64,000 nucleotides of DNA from Glutamicibacter mishrai (GCF_012221945.1 NZ_CP032549.1:1488001-1552000); one strand, 5' to 3'. Numbered from the stretch's first letter, positions 25,346 through 34,991 are shown. Notes: generated from the letters alone by a model not told the origin. Numbers and translations: made by a program.

Positions 25346-25527
25346 GTATTGCTCCTTCTGATCGTTGTTCACATCGCTACCTTCGGCATAACGGTCACAC
25401 CTGTCGCGATATTCCTCGCCCAGTACACGCGTTGAAACTGGTAATCCGCTCCATGCCGGTTTCAATGCCCATTTGCCGGGCGTAACCTCGGTTCATAGAC
25501 AGACACCTCGACACAGGACGAACGCTC

Positions 25528-25737
25528 ATGAAGCAGAAAACCCTGACCCTGGAACTAAGCAATGATCAATTCGCAGACCTTGCCAATGCTCTGGAAGACC
25601 ACCGGGATTATTTTAAGAAACGCGCAAATGAAGCCATGTTCGGCTTCGGATTGGACACCGGTTATTGGACCTCGCGCTCCGAGGATGTGCAGGAATTATT
25701 GGATCTGGTTCTGAACAATGCCAGGCAAACCCGATAG
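25528..25737 (+). CDS. Small conserved-looking protein, unknown function
   Basis: A 69-residue, charged, mostly helical protein starting MKQKTLTLELSNDQFADLAN and containing a WTSRSEDVQELLDLVL segment. AGGA lies nine bases before the ATG. No family is recognised. It reads as a soluble small protein with alternating hydrophobic and charged positions, perhaps a small regulator or partner protein. It is convergent with the GNAT gene, two bases away. Confidence 0.6.
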   Translation: MKQKTLTLELSNDQFADLANALEDHRDYFKKRANEAMFGFGLDTGYWTSRSEDVQELLDLVLNNARQTR

Positions 25738-25739
25738 GG

Positions 25740-26324
25740 TTATCCGGCCCATTCTTCTTTGAGCATCGCGTAGGAATAGCTGTCCACCCATTGCCCGCTG
25801 CGATGCAGGGAAATGGCTTTTTCGAAACTTTCCCGGCGCATTCCCACGCGTTCCATCAACCGCGCCGATGGTTCATTGGCGGCGAAACACCCTGCAACGA
25901 TTCTGCGTAGGCCCAGGTCTTCAAAGCAGAGTTTCATCGCGGCTTTCACCGCTTCGGTAGCGTATCCGCGGCCCGCGAACTCCGGGTCAAAGCTCCATCC
26001 GAGTTCTGCTTCAACAGCTTTGGCTTGCTCGGCGACTTCACGCTGGCCCCACGCGTCCTTGATATAGACCATGACAGTCCCGATCAGACGGCTGCCGCCC
26101 TGTCCATCGCTGAGCTCTACCGCGATATCTCGGTTGATCTTCCCCGACTCAAGGAATTGCTTGCGATAGGTTTCAAAATCTTTGGGTCCTGCGGTGATCC
26201 ATTCGGTGACTTCCGGCAGCTTGCGATAGCTCCAGGTCGATTCCAGATCACCTTCGGTCAACCGACGCAGGGTCAGCCTCTTGGTGGTGACCGGCCAGGC
26301 GATGAAATCCAAGGATGCTGTCAT
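25740..26324 (-). CDS. GNAT acetyltransferase (RimJ/RimL type)
   Basis: GCN5-related N-acetyltransferase of 194 residues. The N-terminus TKRLTLRRLTEGDLESTW and the acetyl-CoA site ELGWSFDPEFAGRGYATEAV (about 108-127), followed by CFAANEPSARLMERVGM, are characteristic of the RimJ/RimL-like group that acetylates protein N-termini or small amines. The actual substrate is unknown. The start is ATG 26324. It stands alone between a small protein gene and the siderophore operon. Confidence 0.88.
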   Translation of the reverse strand: MTASLDFIAWPVTTKRLTLRRLTEGDLESTWSYRKLPEVTEWITAGPKDFETYRKQFLESGKINRDIAVELSDGQGGSRLIGTVMVYIKDAWGQREVAEQAKAVEAELGWSFDPEFAGRGYATEAVKAAMKLCFEDLGLRRIVAGCFAANEPSARLMERVGMRRESFEKAISLHRSGQWVDSYSYAMLKEEWAG

Positions 26325-26509
26325 GAGTGCATCCTATCGGACACTACTTGAGAGCTAAATAAAGAAGGTTTTTGATGGTTAATTTTCCCGAATACCTTCC
26401 AACTCAGGTGACTCCTGACGTGAGAAATTGGAATATTCGCGAACATTTTGATGTGGAAATACTACTCAAAGTGACGCAGTCAACACCAATAAGATTTGGC
26501 CTAATTAGA

Positions 26510-26528
26510 TCAGATAAGGCTAAGCTAA
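26510..26528 (+). promoter_or_regulatory. DtxR/IdeR-type iron box
   Basis: TCAGATAAGGCTAAGCTAA matches the known DtxR/IdeR consensus TTAGGTTAGGCTAACCTAA at 15 of 19 positions. It lies 55 bases upstream of the siderophore-binding lipoprotein gene. It implies repression of this importer by iron-loaded DtxR/IdeR. Confidence 0.7.
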
Positions 26529-26583
26529 TTACTAGATCATTCACTCGCGCAACCAATGAAGGTTGCCATAAGAAAAGGACGTC

Positions 26584-27570
26584 ATGGCCTCCATGAAGCT
26601 TCGCGCCGCTGCCCTTCTGAGCATTGCTGCGCTGTCTCTCACCGCTTGCGGATCCAACACCGATACCGCTGCCGACGCCAACGCCGGTGATGCCAAGACC
26701 GTGACCTTCACCGACAACGACGGCGAAAAGAGCGTAGCGGTACCGGCCAAGTCCGTTGTCGCCACCGACAACCGCACCTTCGAGACCCTGGACGCCTGGG
26801 GCATCAAGCTCACTGCCGGTGCTGTTTCGCTGATGCCAGATACCATCTCCTACACCAAGGACAAGGACATCCTGGATCTGGGCAGCCACAAGGAGCCAAA
26901 CCTGGAATCCATCGTCACAGTGGATCCGGACCTGATCATCAACGGCCAGCGCTACACCCAGCACGCCGAGAAGTTCAAGGAACTGGCACCTGACGCCACC
27001 ATCGTTTCGTTGGATCCACGCGAAGGCGAGCCTTTCGACTCGGAGCTGGAACGCCAGGTCACTACCCTGGGCGAGATCTTCGAAAAGCAGGACGAAGCCA
27101 AGAAGCTGGTTGACGACTTCGAAGCAGCCCAGAAACGCGTGACCGATGCCTACAACAAGGATGAAACCGTCATGGGCCTGATCGCCTCCGGCGGCGAGCT
27201 CGGCTACTCCGCACCAAGCACCGGCCGCACCGTTGGCCCGATGTTCGACTTCCTGGGCCTGACCCCTGCACTGGAACTGGAAGAATCCTCCACCGACCAC
27301 GAGGGTGACGACGTCTCGGTTGAAGCTATCGCCAAGTCGAACCCGGACTGGATCATCGTCATGGACCGCGACGCAGCGGTCGGCACCGACGGCGAAGAAT
27401 ACAAGCCTGCCAAGGAACTGCTGGAAAACTCCGAAGCGCTGCAGAATGTCACCGCTGCCAAGGAAGGCCACGTAGTGGTCATGCCGGCTGACACCTACAC
27501 CAACGAGGGCATCCAGACCTACACCGAGTTCCTCAACGGATTCGCTGACGCCCTGGAAGCTGCCAAGTAG
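26584..27570 (+). CDS. Siderophore-binding lipoprotein of an iron ABC importer
   Basis: Periplasmic-binding-protein-like lipoprotein of 328 residues. A signal sequence ends in the lipobox LTAC (Cys about residue 21), followed by an acidic low-complexity linker. The FecB/FhuD-type two-domain body has EPNLESIVTVDPDLIIN, typical of the CeuE/YclQ subgroup for catecholate siderophores. AAGGA precedes ATG 26584 by four bases; ATG 26593 is an alternative. The iron box at 26510 controls it. A large hairpin (27586) separates it from the permease genes, probably giving more binding protein than permease. Confidence 0.92.
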   Translation: MASMKLRAAALLSIAALSLTACGSNTDTAADANAGDAKTVTFTDNDGEKSVAVPAKSVVATDNRTFETLDAWGIKLTAGAVSLMPDTISYTKDKDILDLGSHKEPNLESIVTVDPDLIINGQRYTQHAEKFKELAPDATIVSLDPREGEPFDSELERQVTTLGEIFEKQDEAKKLVDDFEAAQKRVTDAYNKDETVMGLIASGGELGYSAPSTGRTVGPMFDFLGLTPALELEESSTDHEGDDVSVEAIAKSNPDWIIVMDRDAAVGTDGEEYKPAKELLENSEALQNVTAAKEGHVVVMPADTYTNEGIQTYTEFLNGFADALEAAK

Positions 27571-27585
27571 CCTCCATGCATTTCC

Positions 27586-27634
27586 TGCAGCTTTAGTGGC
27601 GAAGCCGATTTTCGGCTTCGCCACTAAAGCTGCA
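27586..27634 (+). terminator. Intra-operon hairpin after the binding-protein gene
   Basis: A perfect stem of more than 20 bp (TGCAGCTTTAGTGGCGAAGC at the 5' side) with a small TT loop, 15 bases after the stop codon. No long T tract follows, so it is likely a partial terminator or an mRNA 3'-end protector. Confidence 0.75.
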
Positions 27635-27663
27635 TTCCCACCACACTTTTCCACGGCGGCAAT

Positions 27664-28644
27664 ATGACAAGCACGACTGCGCCCGTGCGGACCAAATCCA
27701 AGGTCTTCACCGGCAAACTGGCATTAGGCATCCTCGGTGTCCTCCTGCTCCTGGCCCTCTCGCTATTCACCGGCGTCTACGACATTTTCGGCAAAGACGA
27801 TGGCGCCCAGATGTTCACCATCACCCGCATCCCGCGCACCATCGCGCTGGTGCTCGCCGGGGCGGCCATGGCCATGAGCGGATTGGTCATGCAGCTGCTG
27901 ACCCAGAACCGCTTCGTGGAACCGACCACCACGGGCACCACCGAATGGGCCGGGCTCGGCCTGCTGACCATGCTGGTGCTCTTCCCCAGCGCGAGCCTGC
28001 TGGCCAAGATGGGCGTGTCCATCATCTTCGCCTTCATCGGCACGATGGTCTTCTTCCTGTTCCTGCAGCGCGTCTCGCTCAAGGCCTCGCTCACCGTCCC
28101 GATTGTGGGCATCATGCTCGGATCGGTGATCGGCGCCTTCTCCACCTTCTTCGCCCTGTCCACGGACAAGCTGCAGTCGCTGGGCATCTGGATGGCCGGC
28201 TCCTTCACCTCGGTGATCCGCGGCCAATACGAAGTGCTGTGGATCGTCGCCCTGGTCGCCGTGGCCATCTACATCGTGGCCGATCGCTTCACCGTGGCCG
28301 GCCTGGGCGAAGAGATCGCCACCAATGTCGGATTGAACTACCGCCGGGTGATGCTGCTGGGCACCGCGCTGATCGCCATCGCCACCGGCGTGGTCACCGT
28401 GGTCATCGGCAACCTGCCGTTCCTGGGCTTGATTGTGCCGAATATCGTCTCGCTGATCCGCGGGGATGACCTGCGCAGCAACCTGCCGTGGGTGTGCCTG
28501 CTGGGCGTCGCCATCACCACGGTGTGCGACTTGATCGGCCGCACCATCATCATGCCTTTCGAAGTTCCAGTTTCCCTGATCCTGGGCGTGCTCGGCGCGA
28601 TCGTTTTCATCTTCCTGCTTCTAAGGCAGCGCAAAGTTGGCTAA
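27664..28644 (+). CDS. Iron-siderophore ABC permease 1 (FecCD family)
   Basis: Membrane subunit of 326 residues, about nine or ten hydrophobic segments. The FecCD hallmark sequences are RIPRTIALVLAGAAMAMSG near the N-terminus and GNLPFLGLIVPNIVSLIRG, the loop that contacts the ATPase. ATG 27664 is preceded by GGCGG. It overlaps or abuts the second permease and is closest in layout to the YclN/FatD type of catecholate importers. With the genes at 28649 and 29680 it forms a complete heterodimeric permease plus ATPase. Confidence 0.9.
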   Translation: MTSTTAPVRTKSKVFTGKLALGILGVLLLLALSLFTGVYDIFGKDDGAQMFTITRIPRTIALVLAGAAMAMSGLVMQLLTQNRFVEPTTTGTTEWAGLGLLTMLVLFPSASLLAKMGVSIIFAFIGTMVFFLFLQRVSLKASLTVPIVGIMLGSVIGAFSTFFALSTDKLQSLGIWMAGSFTSVIRGQYEVLWIVALVAVAIYIVADRFTVAGLGEEIATNVGLNYRRVMLLGTALIAIATGVVTVVIGNLPFLGLIVPNIVSLIRGDDLRSNLPWVCLLGVAITTVCDLIGRTIIMPFEVPVSLILGVLGAIVFIFLLLRQRKVG

Positions 28645-28648
28645 TCTC

Positions 28649-29683
28649 ATGACTTCCCCCGCCCGTTCGGCCCACCATCCCGGCCGCTCTTCCGGCCCCC
28701 TGCCCAGCGCCAAGGTCCGCAAGCGCTACTGGATCACCCTGGGCATCCTGGGTGCGCTGGCCGTGCTCTTCGCCTTCGGGCTGCTGGCCTGGGATAACCC
28801 CATGCCGGTGGGCTCCACCGGATTCTGGGTGATCGCCAAGCTGCGTGCCAGCAATATCCTGACCATGGTGGTCGTGGCTGCCTGCCAGTCCATAGCCACC
28901 GTCGCGTTCCAGACGGTCACCAACAACCGCATCATCACCCCGTCCATCATGGGCTTCGAAGCCCTGTACCGGGTGGTGCAAACCGGTGCGGTCTTCTTCC
29001 TTGGCGTTGCCGGGATTACCTTCTTCACCGGGGTCAGCCAGTTCATCTTGCAGGTGGCCATCATGGTTGGTCTGTCGGTGGCACTCTACGGCTGGCTGCT
29101 TTCGGGCAAGCTCGGCAATATCCAGATCATGCTGCTGGTGGGCATCATCATCGGCACCGGACTGGGCTCGATTTCCACCTTCATGCAGCGGTTGCTGACG
29201 CCGAGCGAATTCGATGTGCTCACCGCCCGGCTCTTCGGCTCCATGGCCAATGCGGATATGAGCTATATGCCCGTGGCCATTCCGCTGGTCGTCATTGCCG
29301 GCGGCTACCTGGTGCTGGCCTCCAAGAAGATGAACATCCTGGCTTTGGGCAAGGAAACCACCATCAACCTGGGCATCAACCACCGCCGCGAGGTCATGAA
29401 GACTCTGTTCTTCGTCTCCATCCTGATGGCCGTGACCACCGCGCTGGTTGGCCCGCTGACCTTCCTGGGCTTCCTCGTGGCAACCTTGGCCTATCAATTG
29501 GCCGACACCTACGACCACCGCTACATCTACCCGATGTCATTCTTGATCGGCTTTGTCGTTCTGGCCGGCGCCTACTTCATCATGAAAAACCTGTTCTACG
29601 CCCAGGGCGTGGTGGGCATCATCATTGAAGCCGTCGGCGGCATCACCTTCTTGATCTTCATCCTGCGAAAGGGCCGACTGTGA
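28649..29683 (+). CDS. Iron-siderophore ABC permease 2 (FecCD family)
   Basis: Second membrane subunit, 344 residues. The core includes IMGFEALYRVVQTGAVFFLG and GPLTFLGFLVATLAYQLAD, the ATPase-contact loop of this subgroup. The first 25 residues are a basic, Pro/Ser-rich cytoplasmic tail. I chose ATG 28649, four bases after the previous stop; the TTG at 28637, inside the end of the previous gene with AAGG ten bases upstream, is an alternative. Its stop overlaps the GTG of the ATPase gene. Confidence 0.88.
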   Translation: MTSPARSAHHPGRSSGPLPSAKVRKRYWITLGILGALAVLFAFGLLAWDNPMPVGSTGFWVIAKLRASNILTMVVVAACQSIATVAFQTVTNNRIITPSIMGFEALYRVVQTGAVFFLGVAGITFFTGVSQFILQVAIMVGLSVALYGWLLSGKLGNIQIMLLVGIIIGTGLGSISTFMQRLLTPSEFDVLTARLFGSMANADMSYMPVAIPLVVIAGGYLVLASKKMNILALGKETTINLGINHRREVMKTLFFVSILMAVTTALVGPLTFLGFLVATLAYQLADTYDHRYIYPMSFLIGFVVLAGAYFIMKNLFYAQGVVGIIIEAVGGITFLIFILRKGRL

Positions 29684-30435
29684 TTACCCTCAACGCCGTC
29701 AGCAAGAAATACAGCTCCTCCGTGGCCATCGGCCCGGTGACCTTGGAAATCCCCACTGGCGGGCTGACCGCACTGGTGGGTCCCAACGGCGCCGGCAAGT
29801 CCACCATGCTCACCATGGTCGGACGCCTGCTGGGCATCGATGAGGGAACCATCGAGGTCGCCGGCTACGACGTCACCAAAACCAACTCCAAGGACCTGGC
29901 CAAGATCGTCTCGATCCTGCGCCAGGAAAACCACTTCGTCACCCGGCTGACCGTGCGACAGCTGGTGGGATTCGGCCGCTACCCACATTCCAAGGGCCGG
30001 CTGAACCAGTCGGATGAGGAGATCATCTCGCAGTCCATCGACTTCCTGGATCTTGGCGAGCTGGAAGGCCGCTACCTTGATGAACTCTCCGGCGGCCAGC
30101 GCCAGCGCGCCTATGTGGCCATGGTTCTGGCGCAGGATACCGATACGGTGTTGCTCGATGAGCCGCTGAATAACCTGGACATGAAGCACTCGGTGGTCAT
30201 GATGCAGCATCTGAAGCGTGCCGCGGCGGAACTGAACCGCACCATTGTCATCGTGCTGCACGACATCAACTTCGCCGGGCACTACGCCGACTACATCTGC
30301 GCCATGAAACACGGCAAGGTCGTGCAGTTCGGCACTCCCGAACAGATCATGCAGGACGAGATCCTCACCGAGGTTTTCGAGACCCCGGTGAATGTCATCC
30401 CCGCCCCTAATGGCCCGCTGGCGGTGTACTACTAG
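29680..30435 (+). CDS. Iron-siderophore ABC ATPase
   Basis: ATP-binding subunit of 251 residues. Walker A is GPNGAGKST (about 33-41), the signature LSGGQRQR is near residue 135, Walker B is TVLLDEP, and the switch histidine is in VLHDINF. The start is GTG 29680, overlapping the stop of the permease (GTGA). It closes the importer operon. Only 13 bases separate its stop from the end of the convergent SDR gene, and no terminator is visible in between. It might also energise the second, ATPase-less permease pair at 49.5-51.4 kb, which is speculation. Confidence 0.93.
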   Translation: MITLNAVSKKYSSSVAIGPVTLEIPTGGLTALVGPNGAGKSTMLTMVGRLLGIDEGTIEVAGYDVTKTNSKDLAKIVSILRQENHFVTRLTVRQLVGFGRYPHSKGRLNQSDEEIISQSIDFLDLGELEGRYLDELSGGQRQRAYVAMVLAQDTDTVLLDEPLNNLDMKHSVVMMQHLKRAAAELNRTIVIVLHDINFAGHYADYICAMKHGKVVQFGTPEQIMQDEILTEVFETPVNVIPAPNGPLAVYY

Positions 30436-30448
30436 AAACTGCGGGCAG

Positions 30449-31132
30449 CTAACTTTTCAGCGATGCCCCGCCGCAGATGGTCATGACCTGGCCGGTGATC
30501 GACTTGCCATGCTCGCCGCCGAGGAACAGCACCAGAGCTGCGACATCGGCAGGGTCCACCAACGCACCCAAAGGCGGGGTAACCGGCGGGACGCCAGCAC
30601 GACGCGGATCCACCATCATCGGGGTGTTGGTCGGTCCCGGCGCCACCACATTGCAGGTGATGCCACGGGGAGCCAGCTCCATCGCCCAACTGCGTGATAG
30701 CCCGGCGAGCGCCGACTTGGTGGCGGCATATTGGCTCTTTCCGGCCACGCCCGTCATGGTGCGGCTGCCCATCAGGATGATCCGCGAACCATCAGCCATT
30801 TTCGGCGCCAGCGAATTGACCAGCACCATCGGCGCCTGCACATGTACCGCGTGCATGCCGGCCAGATCCTCGGCCTTCAGCTCGCCCAGCGCACCGGTGA
30901 CCATGAACCCGGCGGCGTGCACCAACAGGTCCGGGGCCTGAAGCTGCTGCGCGACTTCCTGGACTTGGGCCAGATCGCCCAGGTCGGTGCCCCGCCAGCT
31001 GAACCGGTCATCCTTTATGGCCGGGGCCCGGCGACTCAAACCCATCACGTCGTACTCGGCTTCCAGCAAGACAAGGGCGATGGCTTCCCCGATGCCCGAG
31101 CTGACACCGGTCACCAGCGCACTAGGCATCAT
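30449..31132 (-). CDS. Short-chain dehydrogenase/reductase of the acid-sugar operon
   Basis: Classical SDR of 227 residues. The cofactor motif TGVSSGIGEA is at residues 8-17, and the catalytic residues are Ser in LMGSRTMTG and Tyr-x-x-x-Lys in YAATK (about 140-144). The C-terminus ends GQVMTICGGASL, as in many sugar or polyol dehydrogenases. The start is ATG 31132, which lies within the end of the sialidase-like gene (overlap 11 bases), with GGAAG six bases upstream. It is the last gene of the nine-gene minus-strand operon. It probably oxidises or reduces an intermediate in the pathway. Confidence 0.88.
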   Translation of the reverse strand: MMPSALVTGVSSGIGEAIALVLLEAEYDVMGLSRRAPAIKDDRFSWRGTDLGDLAQVQEVAQQLQAPDLLVHAAGFMVTGALGELKAEDLAGMHAVHVQAPMVLVNSLAPKMADGSRIILMGSRTMTGVAGKSQYAATKSALAGLSRSWAMELAPRGITCNVVAPGPTNTPMMVDPRRAGVPPVTPPLGALVDPADVAALVLFLGGEHGKSITGQVMTICGGASLKS

Positions 31133-32357
31133 CGCCTGCTTCCGGGGCACTGACCCACGAAGGGTCGATGCGTACATATTTAATGGCTTGGCGGAAGTAG
31201 GTATAGGCCAGGTGCAAGGCCCCATCCTGACCTTCATGGATCGAAGGGTAGGAGAATTCCCGGTTCAGTCCTTCCCGGGAATTATTGGACAGGCAGTAGC
31301 CGTCGCCCACTTCGAGGTTCCGGCGCGCTGGCCAGCTGCGGCCCTGGTCATCAGAGATCGCGACCGTCAGCGGTGCACGCGGGGTACCCCAGAAGGCCTT
31401 GCGCACACCAGGTTCTTCGGTAGCCACCGGCTCAAAGGTCACCGGGCCATCCACGGAGGAATCCAAGCCCTCATCGTCGATCTCGTCGTAGAGCGAGAGC
31501 CGGCGTTCAGTGTGCTCATCGGCTTGGGAGTGGTTGTAGATCAGCGCCAAACGTCCATCGTTCATGGAAACGAACTGGATCGAAGAATTGTTATTCGGCA
31601 GTTCGGTCGCCTCGGGAACACTCCAGGTGACTCCCCCGTCCTCGGAGCGCGAAGCATAAATCCAGTCGGCCCAGCGGCTGCGGTACAGGGCAAGCAAACT
31701 TCCGTCGGCGAGCGCCGCGACATTCATGTGCACGCACCCGGTGGAACCGTCGATAATCTGCTCGCTCCAGGTGGCTCCGCCATCGGTGGACACCATCAGC
31801 GCCGAGTCATCGAAGTCCCCCACCCATTTTTGCCCGGGCACCGTAGCGCAGCGGAAGACCGGAACAAAGAGCCGCTGGCCGACCTGTACCGGAGGCTGGC
31901 GGACAAAGACTCCCCCATGCTCGGTGGCTGCGAACAGAGTTTCGGGCTCCGACCAAGTGCTTCCGTGGTCGGTGGAAATGCGCCGGCGCACTTCGGAGGT
32001 GTCCTGGTTGCCGGCGTGCTGGGCGGTGTAGAGCAGCCACAGCTCATCATCGTGGCGGTAGAGGATTGGGTTCTGCTCGGAACGGGTCGAGTCGAAGGAC
32101 ACCTGTTGTGCCGGCGACCAGTTCTTCGCCCACTGCCCATCGGCCAGGCGTTCCAGGGTGGAGAAGTAGATGCTGATATCAGCCACTCCCTCCTGGGTGC
32201 CTCCGAACCAGACGCACCCCAGATTCCCGTTGTCCAGGGTCATCAGGTTGGCGGCGTGGGATTGCACGGTGGGCGCAGGCAGGTAGGCGTAGGCCAGCGA
32301 ACTGTCCTCGTGGACCTGCCCGTCGGGGGTGATGGTGGAAAAATCGGTCAACGACAT
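31122..32357 (-). CDS. Sialidase-like (BNR repeat) propeller protein without signal peptide
   Basis: A 411-residue six-bladed propeller of the sialidase superfamily. Four Asp-box repeats are visible: STDHGSTWSEP, STDGGATWSEQ, SEDGGVTWSVP and SDDQGRSWPAR. The N-terminal strand region SHAANLMTLDNGNLGCVWFG belongs to a BNR subgroup that is often catabolic. There is no signal peptide, lipobox or membrane segment, so it acts in the cytosol on an imported compound. AGGA lies eight bases before the ATG. Its position between an HpaI-type aldolase and an SDR suggests it cleaves a glycoside or modified acid sugar. True sialidase activity is not shown. Confidence 0.8.
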   Translation of the reverse strand: MSLTDFSTITPDGQVHEDSSLAYAYLPAPTVQSHAANLMTLDNGNLGCVWFGGTQEGVADISIYFSTLERLADGQWAKNWSPAQQVSFDSTRSEQNPILYRHDDELWLLYTAQHAGNQDTSEVRRRISTDHGSTWSEPETLFAATEHGGVFVRQPPVQVGQRLFVPVFRCATVPGQKWVGDFDDSALMVSTDGGATWSEQIIDGSTGCVHMNVAALADGSLLALYRSRWADWIYASRSEDGGVTWSVPEATELPNNNSSIQFVSMNDGRLALIYNHSQADEHTERRLSLYDEIDDEGLDSSVDGPVTFEPVATEEPGVRKAFWGTPRAPLTVAISDDQGRSWPARRNLEVGDGYCLSNNSREGLNREFSYPSIHEGQDGALHLAYTYFRQAIKYVRIDPSWVSAPEAGDDA

Positions 32358-32385
32358 TGTCTGTTTCCTTGCTGTGGGGTGGTGG

Positions 32386-33156
32386 CTAAGAGCGGGCCTG
32401 CTGCAGGTGGGCCGCCGCCGTTGCTTCCAGATGGGTCAGGTCCGAGGCCACGGTGGCGAAGGTGTACCCCTCGCCCAGGCGCTGCTGGGCCAGTTCCCCG
32501 TTGGCGTTATGGATGCCCGCGGCAATGCCAGCCTTGTTGGCCGCATCGCTCACTCGCTTTAATGCGGCTTCGAATTCATCCCTGATCGCCGGGTCGCCGG
32601 GGAATGCGGCGCCGATGGCCAGAGCCAGGTCGCTCGGTCCGACGTACAGTCCGTCCAGCCCCTCAACGGCGGCGATTTCCTCAACGTTCTCCAACCCGCC
32701 GGGGGTTTCGATCATGGCGAAGACCATGGTGGTGGCATCGGATTCGGCAGGGACTGGGCCAACCCGCAGCGCCGAACGCATGGGGCCGTAGGAGCGGATC
32801 CCGTGAGGCGGGTACTTGGCGGCCTTCACCGCGTTGGCCGCGTCTTGCGCGTCGTTCACCAGTGGCACGATCACCGCGACAGCTCCGGCATCCAGTGCCT
32901 TGCCGATGGCGGTCGCGTTATTGGCTTCGACGCGGACCACTCCGGCGGCCTGCGCGGAGGCATCGATAGCCATCAGGCCGGTGAGCATGCCGTTGTAGCC
33001 GATCAGCCCGTGCTGGGCATCCAGGGCGACATAGTCGTAGCCCAGACGCGCGATGCGTTCGGTGGAGACCGGTGAATCGAGCACCACCCAGTAGCCGAAT
33101 GCTGGCTCGCGGTCGCGGATCTTGCGGGCGAATTCGGTGGCAACTGCTGAAGTCAT
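32386..33156 (-). CDS. HpcH/HpaI-type class II aldolase
   Basis: Metal-dependent pyruvate aldolase of 256 residues. The family residues are visible: His in LDAQHGLIGY, Arg in VRVEANN, Glu in MIETPGGLENV and Asp in LYVGPSDLALA. Relatives cleave 2-keto-3-deoxy acids to pyruvate and an aldehyde (HpaI, GarL, RhmA). ATG 33156 begins MTSAVATEFARKIRDREPAF; the longer frame is not supported. It lies 22 bases after the aldo/keto reductase gene. In this operon it would split a keto-deoxy acid sugar; the exact substrate is unknown. Confidence 0.9.
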   Translation of the reverse strand: MTSAVATEFARKIRDREPAFGYWVVLDSPVSTERIARLGYDYVALDAQHGLIGYNGMLTGLMAIDASAQAAGVVRVEANNATAIGKALDAGAVAVIVPLVNDAQDAANAVKAAKYPPHGIRSYGPMRSALRVGPVPAESDATTMVFAMIETPGGLENVEEIAAVEGLDGLYVGPSDLALAIGAAFPGDPAIRDEFEAALKRVSDAANKAGIAAGIHNANGELAQQRLGEGYTFATVASDLTHLEATAAAHLQQARS

Positions 33157-33178
33157 GGTGTTGGTATCTCTTTCTGTA

Positions 33179-34135
33179 TTAACGGTTGTAGGCGGGCATC
33201 GGGCCGTGCAGCGAGGCGGTGGCCTCGGCGGCGGCGTCGGCCAGGGCTTGGTCCAGCGGCCCCTTGTTGATGGCGGCAATATTGGATTCGAGCTGGCTTG
33301 CTTTGGAGCCGCCGAGCAGCAGCGAGTCGACGCTGTCGTGGTAGGCCAGCCAGCGCAGCGAGAGCTCAATCAGGGTGATGCCCGCGTCCTTGGCCAGCGC
33401 GCCCAACGCTTCGATGCCCTTGAACAGGTTCTCGTCCCAGTAGCGTTCGGTATACATGCTCGCCAGCCGGGAGCTGCCAAAACGGCCTTCCTGCGGCTGC
33501 TGTCCGAAGTTGTGGCGCCCGGTGAGCAGACCGCCGCCGAGCGGGTTGTAGACCATGGTCTGCACCCCGCAGGACTGGGCAAAGGGCAGGTATTCGGTCT
33601 CGATGCGTCGGGCCACCAGGTTGTAGAGCTGTTGCGCCACCACCGGTTGCGGTGCGCCCACAGCCTGCGCCACGTGCGTGGCTTCGGCGATCTGCCAGGC
33701 GGCGAAGTTGGAGACGCCCAGGGAGAGGATCTTTCCTTCCTGATGCAGCTTGGCCACTTCGCCCAGGGTGTCTTCCAATGAGGTCGAGTAGTCCGGCTGG
33801 TGCAGGTAGAACAGGTCCAGCCTGTCCGTGTTCAGCCGCCGCAGGGAGGCTTCAACGCTTCGACGCAAGGCCGCCGGGGACAGCACAGAATCATCACCGG
33901 CATCCGCATGCGGCATGCCCGCCTTGGAGGCAAGGAACACCGAATCGCGTTTGCCTTCCAGCAAGGTGGCCAGCAGTTCTTCGGTGGCACCACCAACATA
34001 TGCGTTGGCAGTATCAATGTGCGTTATTCCGGCGTCCAGTGCCATAGTGAGCATCTGCTCGCTGGCCTTCGCATCAGCGGTGTCGCCGAAAGTCATGGTT
34101 CCCAGAACCAGGGCAGCCGGGGTGTTCTTAGCCAT
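33179..34135 (-). CDS. Aldo/keto reductase
   Basis: NADPH-dependent (alpha/beta)8 reductase of 318 residues. The catalytic tetrad is visible: Asp and Tyr in HIDTANAY, Lys in FLASKAG and His in FYLHQPD. ATG 34135 has AAGGAA nine bases upstream and is preferred over ATG 34153. It sits between the ABC ATPase genes and the aldolase, so it is probably the reductase for an aldehyde released by the aldolase, or for a keto-sugar. Confidence 0.9.
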   Translation of the reverse strand: MAKNTPAALVLGTMTFGDTADAKASEQMLTMALDAGITHIDTANAYVGGATEELLATLLEGKRDSVFLASKAGMPHADAGDDSVLSPAALRRSVEASLRRLNTDRLDLFYLHQPDYSTSLEDTLGEVAKLHQEGKILSLGVSNFAAWQIAEATHVAQAVGAPQPVVAQQLYNLVARRIETEYLPFAQSCGVQTMVYNPLGGGLLTGRHNFGQQPQEGRFGSSRLASMYTERYWDENLFKGIEALGALAKDAGITLIELSLRWLAYHDSVDSLLLGGSKASQLESNIAAINKGPLDQALADAAAEATASLHGPMPAYNR

Positions 34136-34166
34136 CGTCTTTGCTTCCTTCATCGTTTGTTGCTGT

Positions 34167-34987
<821 letters not shown>

Positions 34988-34991
<4 letters not shown>

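Noticed and set aside
26325..26583. Small plus-strand frame 26372-26596 before the siderophore lipoprotein gene
   Set aside because: It runs through the iron box and the ribosome site of the next gene and has no family resemblance.
26404..27654. 416-codon minus-strand frame opposite the siderophore lipoprotein gene
   Set aside because: Antisense shadow; the plus frame has a lipobox and clear family motifs.
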